Assembly (NCBI GenBank): GCA_036897485.1
Contig: JAYMTF010001844.1
Coordinates: 1-21,045 of the forward strand
Reading direction: 5' to 3'
Origin: Pelargonium nanum
Lineage: Eukaryota > Streptophyta > Magnoliopsida > Geraniales > Geraniaceae
Length of the DNA stretch: 21,045 nt
Shown: piece after piece, positions 1 to 8,200 of the stretch
Position numbering within the stretch: position 1 is the stretch's first letter
Layout of the letters: each line of letters begins with the position of its first letter
Translations under genes and position numbers: made by a program
Notes under the pieces: model-generated
Seen by the model: the letters and a program-made list of their open reading frames with translations, nothing else
What the model was told of the DNA's origin: nothing
Databases searched by the model: none

Positions 1-2353
1 CCCTGATCTATTCAGCTTGGCTCCGCTTACCCTCTGAAGTAAATGAGGAAACGAGGAAGGTTGGTATCTATTTGATTTACATAAAGAACTCTTTTAACTG
101 GAAGATAGGTAGTTGTTTGCAATTTATATCTCTAACTATGCCTGGTCATTTGAGAAATAATATTGTTGTGGAAATGAATAGAACAATTATCTACTCTGGA
201 AATGGTTACAGGTGTTCATTGAGGAGGTCATGGAGCTTGTTGAATTGAATCCATTGAGGCAGGCATTAGTTGGGCTACCGGGTGTGAATGGGTTGTCAAC
301 CGAGCAGCGCAAGAGGCTAACCATTGCAGTGGAGCTAGTAGCAAATCCCTCTATTATATTCATGGATGAGCCAACTTCAGGACTAGATGCAAGGGCGGCC
401 GCAATTGTAATGCGAACTGTCAGGAACACAGTGGACAGTGGACGAACGGTTGTATGCACCATTCATCAGCCAAGCATCGATATATTTGAAGCATTTGATG
501 AGGTTAGATATAGTCATAACTCATAGCTCTATAAGTCAGCACTTAAGTTGGGTTGCCTTCAGAACTAGATTTTCATTTACTTCACATGTTATTGCAGTTA
601 TTCCTTATGAAGCGTGGAGGTCAAGAGATTTATGTTGGACCATTGGGTCGCCATTGTTGCCATCTGATAGATTATTTCGAGGTATCACAAACTAATGTTT
701 CTGCATGTATTTTACTTCATGTTTATTTATGTTATCTCCTACGTTACATTGTGCTTTTCCTTTATTGAAGGGAATCAGAGGTGTCAGTAAAATTAAAGAT
801 GGTTACAATCCGGCGACTTGGATGTTGGACGTTACCACTTCAGCTCATGAATTAGAACTAGGGATTGATTTTACTGATGTATACAGAAGTTCAGAACTGT
901 ACAGGTCGGTTTTACTTTGTTAAGAGTGTAAAATTAATATTGGGTCTTCCACTATCAACTTAAGCTTTAGTTGAGTTGGTTCTTACAAACTTAAACTACA
1001 ATTCACGTTTCCTAATGTTCATTGCTAAATGCCATACTTTTCAGGAGGAACAAAGCATTGATACAAGAACTCAGCACACCACCTCCCGGTTCAAAAGACC
1101 TTCATTTCCCTACTAAGTACTCACAATCTTTCTTAACCCAGTGGATGGCTTGCTTTTGGAAACAGCGCTGTTCGTACTGGCGCAACCCCAGATACTCTGC
1201 TGTTAAATCACTCTACACAATCTTCATCGCCGTGATATTAGGATCAATGTTCTGGAACTGTGGGTCCAAAAGGTAGGATAGATCATGATACCTTGTTATT
1301 GTATTCATAGGAAAGCTCTTTACTTTTTCACTATATTGAATTATTGACTTCCATGTTTTCTGAATTGCAGAAGAGATCGACAAGATATTTTCAATGCAGT
1401 GGGTCCTATGTATACTACTACTCTCTGTCTCGGTTTCCAAAATCGTATGTCTATACAGCCAGTAGTTGCTGTGGAACGAGCAGTGTTTTACAGAGAGAGG
1501 GCTGCTGGAATGTATGCAGCCATGGCATATGGTATAGCGCAGGTAAATTTCTATGTCATAAATTAAGAGTTTCATTTATTTTTAATCTTTGAATCATATT
1601 GCATATCTGTGCAAGACCACAACTGTTTTGAATGGCAAAAATCTTGCATTCCTTTCGACAACGCATTCTGATAAAATTTCATATTTGATATGCAGGTTAT
1701 GATTGAGCTCCCATATGTGTTGTTACAAGCTTTTACATATACTGTTATGGTTTACGCAATGGTTGGTTTTGAATGGACAGTTGCTAAGTTCTTTTGGTAT
1801 ATGTTCTTCATGTACTTCACATTACTCTACTTGACCTACTATGGCATGATGTGTGTGTCTTTGACAACAAATCAACACATTGCTTCGGTCATTTCCACTT
1901 CATGTTACACGCTTTGGATCGTGTTCTCAGGTTTTCATATCCCCCGAACTGTAAGTTCTCTAACCTTAAATTCTCTTTGATGAGCATTTTTACTATGTCA
2001 ACTACCAAAACCTGTCTGTCTTGTAATCTTGTGCACGTATATCTAGTCCTTTAACTATTTACGCCATTGATAACACTTTGATATGTTGTTACCAGAGGAT
2101 CCCGATATGGTGGAGATGGTTCTATTGGGCGAGTCCAATGGCGTGGACATTGTATGGATTGACTGCATCGCAATTTGGCGATATCAAGAACAAGCTCGAC
2201 ACTGGCGAAACTGTGGAAGAGTTTGTGCGCGAATATTACGGGTTCAAGCATGACTTTCTGGGAGTGGTTGCAGCTGGGATTGTGGGGTTTACAGTGCTCT
2301 TTGCACTTGTCTTTGTCATTTCAATAAAGGTACTTAACTTCCAAAGGAGATGA
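1..2353 (+). CDS. PDR1-like: PDR-type ABCG transporter, gene A (3' part only)
   Basis: This is the C-terminal third of a full-size ABCG (pleiotropic drug resistance) exporter, cut by the window edge. Derived exons: <1-59, 212-502, 598-681, 771-904, 1045-1272, 1371-1542, 1696-1950, 2096-2353. All junctions are GT-AG, the phase is consistent, and the stop is TGA at 2351-2353. About 492 residues are visible. They begin within NBD2 ([14 protein letters not shown]) and include the plant PDR NBD2 signature LSTEQ, Walker B IIFMDE, D-loop TSGLD and H-loop CTIHQPS (exon 212-502), then [10 protein letters not shown] (exon 771-904). The hydrophobic TMD2 follows in the last four exons, ending in the family's typical NFQRR tail. 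Known for the family: ATP-driven export across the plasma membrane. I see no damage; conserved motifs here (DARAAA, YNPATW) are kept where gene B differs. Exon lengths match gene B except for one codon. The first visible exon differs from gene B by one base in 59. Substrate is unknown. Confidence 0.93.
918..987 (+). mobile_element. Solo LTR-like relic in gene A intron (TRIM-like)
   Basis: The intron at 905-1044 contains a 70-bp block from TGTTAAGAGTGTAAAAT to TTCTTACA, sharing AATATTGGGTCTT and AACTTAAGCTT with the TRIM-like ends in gene B intron 13. It starts TG and ends CA. The same block stands in the aligned intron of gene B (11730-11801), so it was there before A and B separated. Assignment is by resemblance only. 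Confidence 0.4.
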
Positions 2354-2500
2354 GGAAGTTTGGTTCAATATGTTATATGTTTATAGTGTAGTTCTTGCTA
2401 ATGCAACTGAGTGTTGCATGAGAATGTAGTTATTGGAACAATGTATCTTACAAAGATGGTATGTTTGTAATTGCATGGGAATGTAATTATTTTTCAATTA
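2354..2500 (+). other. Probable 3' UTR of gene A
   Basis: The stretch after the gene A stop is similar to that after the gene B stop (GAGGAAGTTTGGT and GAGCAAGTTTGGT starts, then a GTAGTTCTTG / GCAGTTCTTG block). It contains TGTAA-type elements and AATGTA near 2440-2490 that could act as plant polyadenylation signals; no clear AATAAA is placed. The end point is a guess. Confidence 0.45.
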
Positions 2501-2510
2501 TCTCGCTGAC

Positions 2511-2551
2511 GTGGCGGTCCGATTGTATGTGACCAGCACATGACCCGCCAC
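2511..2551. repeat. Imperfect hairpin downstream of gene A
   Basis: Arms GTGGCGGTC (2511-2519) and GACCCGCCAC (2542-2551) are complementary with one bulge. A second inner pair is ATGTG (2527-2531) and CACAT (2537-2541). It lies about 160 nt after the gene A stop and is GC-rich in AT-rich sequence. It could be a 3'-end structure or the end of an old transposon; I cannot tell which. Confidence 0.5.
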
Positions 2552-2618
2552 TTTGACAAAATAGTTGAATATATCTTAAACTATATTAAAATAAATGTCT
2601 TTTTACACTTATATTTTT

Positions 2619-2814
2619 GTCTCAAAATAAAGTATTATTTTTCTTTAAGAAGCTAGTAATTATGCATATATAATCATTATTATATTTAAATTAAGTTAGT
2701 ATTTCTTAAGTATGTTACGATACATATGCATAGAGATATAAGAAGAAATATATACATTAACTGAATTTTTCTCAAAATAGAAAGTATGACGGCTATTTTG
2801 AGACGGAATGAGTA
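2619..2814. mobile_element. Stowaway-like MITE relic
   Basis: GTCTCAAAATA (2619-2629) and its exact reverse complement TATTTTGAGAC (2794-2804) lie about 165 bp apart. The right end continues GGAATGAGTA, recalling the Stowaway (Tc1/mariner) end CTCCCTCCGTCCCAAAATA. A second local inverted pair, CTCAAAATAG (2771-2780) and CTATTTTGAG (2793-2802), overlaps the right end. The left terminus and a TA target duplication are not resolved, so this is a degraded copy. Confidence 0.45.
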
Positions 2815-4655
2815 GTTTGTAATGATTACAAGATAAAAGTTGTTTTTACATCTCTCCCTCCCTTAGGATAGGTTACTATGTCAACCTCTCGGTTTTTACA
2901 CTTTGTCAACCTCTCGATATAGTATGAAGTTTTTCTTTAATGAATATATTGTACACATTTTTGAATGAAAATTAATATAAGTAATTGCAAATGACTTTAT
3001 AAACATGTTTACTAAAACATATAAGTTTCTAGAACTATTTTTCCAAGTAAATAATCATCGATAATTGCAAATGACTACTCAAATTTGTTACTTAAGTCAC
3101 ACGATTTCATTAAATTATTCTTCATTTCAAAACTTTTTCCGAACAAACTATTACATGAAACTCAAACAAAATACTCATTCTAGTCTTCAATTTACTAAAT
3201 TGAACTAATTTTTCGAAACAATTTCTTTCAATTTCATCCACCTACTTTATTCTAATTTCCAAATAAAATTACCAAACAAGTTCTTAAAAAGTATCTCGTG
3301 CTTGAAATCCAAATCTCTCCACGTAAACAAAAGTACACTAAGAAAATTTAGGCCACTCACTCACAATTTTATTTTTCTCACAACTTGTTGAGATTAAAAC
3401 ATAATAGTTATTGAGTTGGGTTGAAAATTTGATCAATTTGTCTTTTGGTAAAATGGTTTTGTAATGATGTATAGTTAATGTGAAAATGTCAAAAAGTTAT
3501 GTCTATCCCTAAGCTAGCAAATTAGTCAAATGATTAACACAAAAAGTAAAGGGCTAATACTCAAATCATGAATTGTCCACAAATATAAAACTAGGTCTTA
3601 GAAAATAGATATGAACTTTATGTAATGAAATTGCACTTTTTGTAATGAACAGTGCAAAATATTTCAGGTTCGAGCCTCGGTTGTTACACTTGCTGATAAT
3701 AAAAAAAAAAAGTTTGATCTCAACGTTCTTTTAAGTTTTAACACCGATGTCAACATACTACTCTCTCTGAGCTCTCGTCCTTTCCAACTAGCAACTATTG
3801 ACGTGTCTAAGAACACAATCAGGCACTAGTGCCTTGCGCCTTTTGCCTTCTCATGGTCATCAGATCATCGTTACTTTTCCATGGCGTCTCATGGTCTTGT
3901 TAAACCGCCGGCGTCTCTATGATGAACTAACTTGGCTATTCGAGTTCAATCAAACATATCGATGTGTTAATGGAATTACGTCGTAGCAAACCTCATTGTC
4001 TCTCTCCTATTAATTTGTTATTCCTCTTATTAGTTTCTTGGTAGTTTCTCAAGTGTTTTGATGGGTTCTTTTTTACTCTTGGTGCTTACATTTTTCATTA
4101 GCCTATGTTTGGTATTTTTATATTCTCTTTCTTCTTTCAATACTTTTTTATTAGTGTATGTACTTTTTAATTCTTTTCTTCTTTAAAGATTCGTAATCAA
4201 TGAGTATTTAATTACTGAAAAAATTGACTTTTAATTTATTAAAATTTGAAATTTGATTGGGTAGTTCTCATTGTCAATTCTGAATTTGTCACAAGAAAAA
4301 CCAATAAATTCTAACATGTGTAGAAGCTTTTTCATCAAAAGTAGACTATAACTAGCATTTAAAGACTATTTTTTAAAATAAATAATATTTAATTTTAATA
4401 ATAGTGGAAATTTAACCAACTTGATTCAATATATTATTGGATCACATTAATTTGGATCCAAAATTTTACTATTGGGAGGTCTAACCATAAAAATAGATTA
4501 CTAGAAATCTAAATTTCAAACATAGTTTAAGTCTAATTCCTTTTGTCTAATTTAATGCCAATAAATTAACTTTAAAGCTCAACTATGATTCAACCATGAT
4601 AATTACTAGAGAAATGATAAAAGTTTAATATAATATATTTTCTAGTCAAATGAGT
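2815..4655. other. AT-rich intergenic spacer between genes A and B
   Basis: I see no gene here. There is a short direct repeat TGTCAACCTCTCG (2879-2891 and 2909-2921). GGTTCGAGCC near 3667-3676, followed closely by a run of A, could be the box B and tail of a worn SINE, but no box A is convincing. Around 3760-3990 base composition is more balanced and a 13-codon frame opens at an ATG at about 3881; nothing supports it as a gene. The rest is simple AT-rich sequence. Confidence 0.5.
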
Positions 4656-4659
4656 AGGT

Positions 4660-4990
4660 TGACTGCATGCGGCCGACCTAATACGAATATGACACGTTCA
4701 GTATTCATGTTCAACGGTTTAACACAAAATACGAACACGACATGTTTAACTCAATAACTAAATGAGTCGTGTTGACATAACACGTACCAATACATTTAGT
4801 AATCGTGTTTAATAGCTAAACGCGAACACGATCTAACATTGTTATGATTAATTTACAACTATGCCTTTAAATGCGTTGGGCGCATTGTTTGTTCGTATTT
4901 TGCATACTCAACACTAATACAAAATATGAAAGACAAACACGCTAATTTTATGTCGACTTACGACACAATTTGACAAGTCCACCCCTAGAA
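4660..4990. repeat. Diverged dispersed repeat (ACGAACACGAC-rich)
   Basis: The block is rich in variants of CGAACACGA and CGTGTTGACA/ACACG on both strands and ends in a TTGACAAGTCCACCCCTA-like terminus. I recognise this as a common plant intergenic repeat of uncertain class. It abuts the gene B promoter: its end lies about 20 bp before the double G-box. Boundaries are approximate and the family assignment is by pattern only. Confidence 0.4.
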
Positions 4991-5005
4991 ATACAAATAT
5001 GAGCA

Positions 5006-5027
5006 GACTCACGTGAGACTCACGTGA
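5006..5027 (+). promoter_or_regulatory. Double G-box of gene B promoter
   Basis: Two tandem copies of GACTCACGTGA carry G-boxes CACGTG at 5010-5015 and 5021-5026, one helical turn apart. Together 5010-5026 form a perfect 17-bp palindrome, CACGTGAGACTCACGTG. The pair lies 246 bp before the ATG. G-boxes are bound by bHLH (MYC2-type) and bZIP factors. The same arrangement stands before gene C. Confidence 0.75.
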
Positions 5028-5047
5028 CCCTACACTAAAAAAAGTAT

Positions 5048-5068
5048 CCGTTAGATCGTCTATTTAAA
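5048..5068 (+). promoter_or_regulatory. Core promoter of gene B: conserved block and TATA-like box
   Basis: CCGTTAGATC (5048-5057) is identical before gene C. It is followed by TATTTAAA (5061-5068), a plausible TATA box 188 bp before the start codon. CT-rich sequence (CTTCTTCTTCTTC) follows, common near plant transcription starts. The start site itself is not visible. Confidence 0.5.
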
Positions 5069-5104
5069 GAGCTAAATCTTCTTCTTCTTCGCCAAGCTTC
5101 AGCA

Positions 5105-5226
5105 ATGGCTTCAAATTTAAAACTGCACAGAAAATGAAATCACCAAAACTTGTTCCAAATTTACTCTTGATCAAGAACAATGAGCTGTCATTTTCCAAAA
5201 TTTGTGTTTTTTTAAGCTATTCATGA
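5105..5226 (+). other. Upstream ORFs in the gene B leader
   Basis: If transcription starts just after the TATA-like box, the leader holds two short ORFs. One spans 5105-5137 (10 residues). The other overlaps it in a different frame at 5134-5226 (30 residues, MKSPKLVPN start). Both end before the main ATG at 5256. The second ATG sits in AAAATGAAA, and gene C has an aligned leader ATG, so an upstream start is conserved even though the peptide is not. Any effect on translation is inference. Confidence 0.4.
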
Positions 5227-5255
5227 ACTAGAAATCTGAATTTTAGGGTTTTGAG

Positions 5256-8200
5256 ATGCAGAGTGGTAGTTTCAATCTCTGGAGAACAAGCTCCATTGAA
5301 GCATTTTCAAGGTCTTCTCGAGAAGGAGGAGACGATGAAGAGGCTCTTCAATGGGCTGCTCTCGAGAAGCTTCCCACGTACGATCGTCTCAGAAAGGCCA
5401 TTTTCACTACCTCCGGAGGAGAATGCACTGAAATTGATGTGAACAATTTAGGGTTTCTGGAAAGAAAAAATTTGGTTCAGAGGTTGGTGAGATGTGCTGA
5501 AGGAGATAATGAGAGCTTCTTGTTGAAGCTCAAGAACCGAATTGATAGGTACAGCTATATATTTAGCTTGAAAATTATGATAATCCATTCAATTTTGGGT
5601 AAAAGCCAAAATCAATTTTTTTTTTTTTATATTTTTTTTATATGTGATTTAGGGTTGGGATTGAGCTTCCTACAGTTGAAGTTAGATTTGAGCATTTGAA
5701 TGTTGAAGCTGAAGCTTATGTTGGAAGCAGAGCTTTGCCTACATATTTGAACTACTGTACTGGCATATTGGAGGTAACTTTACTGCATATACATATAATC
5801 TCTAAGATGTGTAGTTGTATAGATTTTGATGTTCAATACTTTTTATATGATCTCTAGGGTGTGTTATTGTATGATGATGTTGGTCGATACTTTGTTGGGT
5901 GTTTTCGGTTTTGCATATGATATCTGAGGTGTGTTATTGTCTTAATATGATGTTGGTCGATACTTTGTTAAGTGTTTTCGGTTTCACATAACTTGTCCAA
6001 GGTGTGCTATTGTGTAAATATGACGTTGGTCAATGCTTTGTTAAGTGCTATTGGTTTCTTGTATAGGAATTGTTGAACTATATTCATGTACTTCCCAGCA
6101 GAAAGAGACCCTTTACTATTCTTAAGGATGTTAGCGGAATCATCAGGCCATCAAGGTGAGAACGAAGGAAGTGCCCTCATTTACATATACAGTTTTCTAC
6201 TATAGAGTTTTGCTTGAGGGTTCATGTAGCCGACCCCAACATTGTTTGCGAGTTTAGCTCATTCAGTACTTTCTGTTTATGTAGAATGACTTTGCTTCTG
6301 GATCCTTCGAGTTCCGGAAAGACCACCCTCTTGTTGGCTCTGGCGGGAAGGCTTGATCCGAATCTAAAGGTCAAAAGATCTTCCCATAGGTTTTCCTTCT
6401 TAATCTCTTCCTTTCCAAGTCCCTTGATGTTGTTTGCATTTTTTTATTTCTTGTGCAGTTGTCGGGGAGGGTGACGTATAATGGCCATGACATGCATGAA
6501 TTTATACCCCAGAGAACTGCTGCCTATATCAGCCAAAAGGATCTCCATATCGGAGAAATGACAGTGAGAGAAACCTTGGCATTCTCAGCAAGATGTCAGG
6601 GGGTTGGAAGCCTATATGGTTAGTTTGTACTTCTGCTACTTTGCCTGTTAGTCGTGTGGTTATTTGTATGCTAACTATTTTACGAATAATCTGCAGACAT
6701 GTTAGAAGAGTTGGTAAGAAGAGAGAAATCATCGAATATTAAACCTGATTCTGATGTCGATATGTTTATGAAGGTTATATAACTATTCTCTCTGACATAT
6801 TCTGTAAGAAATTTTGTTACTTGAACTTAGTTTCCTCGAGGGCAAAGCCTTGACTGTTATTCATGTTCTATGGAGTAACGGTTCTAATAATGATACACAA
6901 ATTGGTTTCTTGGATTGTAATATTCCGGTCCAACATTGAAGTTTCCAGTTTTGATTAAGTTATTCAATCTTCTGTCGAAACCAATTGAAATTTTGAGTGT
7001 CAAAATACTTTTAGTCTAGGGGATTCTTTCTCAACAGTTTGTTTCAATAAGTGTCCACTGTCCAGTGTATTCTCTTAATTGGGTTGTGTGTGTGTATTTA
7101 TAATCAGGCGGCATCAACAGAGGGCCAGGATGCAAGTGTGGTCACCGATTATATTCTAAAGGTATATCTATAATGCCTTTTAGGATTACTTTATGAACGG
7201 CGTGTGCATCATTCCTCATTTTATATCAGTCCGATCTCTACAGATATTGGGATTAGAGGAGTGTGAAGACACCATTTTAGGGGATGAAATGCGTAGGGGT
7301 GTCTCTGGAGGACAACTGAAGCGTGTCACAATAGGTACAACAAACTTAATTGATGATAGCAAAATGATTGTTGTAACATGTTTTATATCTTTTATGAGGC
7401 TCAAATAATTGCAACATAGGTGAAATGCTGGTTGGACCAGCAAAAGCTTTGTTCATGGATGAGATATCTACTGGTTTGGACAGCTCAACAACTTTTCAAA
7501 TTGTGAACGCTCTCAAGCAATATATTCACATTCTTAATGGAACTGCACTCATTTCTCTCCTCCACCCAGCACCAGAGACGTACGACCTCTTTGATGACAT
7601 TATTCTGCTCTCCGATGGCCAGATTGTTTACCAGGGTCCCCGTGAACAAGTGCTTGCCTTTTTCAAGTCATTGGGCTTCAAGTGTCCAGAGAAGAAAGCT
7701 GTAGCCGACTTTTTGCAAGAAGTATGTTTGAACTTGATCTATTGCTCGTGTTTTAAGATGTGCATTTATATAAGGAGCTGCATGTTTGAATAATATGGAT
7801 GTTCAATTTATTTTAGGTTACTTCCAGGAAGGATCAGGAGCAATATTGGTACCGTAAAAATGATCATTACAGGTTCGTGACGGCCAAAGAGTTCTCTGAT
7901 GCTTTCAAGTTGTTCCACGAGGGACGAAGACTAGTAGATCAGCTTGCAGAGCCATTTGACAAAAGAAAAAGCCACCCAGCTGCCTTGACATGTCGAAAGT
8001 ATGGCATTGGGAAGACAGAGCTATTCAAAGCTTGTGCCTCCAGAGAGTACTTGCTCATGAAAAGGAACTTATTTGTGTACACTTTGAAGCTCTTTCTAGT
8101 GGGTATTTAATCCCTTACTGTAATTTTTGCTTTCGGTATTCTCTATATGTTTTAAAGTCAAAACTGATTTTTGATGCATATAGCTTGCATTTGTGGCGCT

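Noticed and set aside
187-462. 91-codon minus-strand frame in gene A, with a near-identical one at 11004-11279 in gene B
   Set aside because: Both are exactly antisense to the conserved NBD2 exon (signature, Walker B, D-loop). Their conservation follows from the sense coding sequence, and there is no other sign of a gene.
212-526. A frame opening with GTG at 212 as a separate start
   Set aside because: Position 212 is the first base of an internal exon after a TTACAG acceptor; gene B has ATG (Met) at the matching codon. It is not a translation start.
3798-3986. 62-codon frame and a short ATG frame (MASHGLVKPP) in the A-B spacer
   Set aside because: They are too short, match no recognisable protein, and have no splice continuation or promoter. 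It may be a worn gene fragment but I cannot support it.
5805-6060. Repeat array as a CRISPR
   Set aside because: The units are contiguous, diverged tandem repeats without spacers, inside a plant intron.
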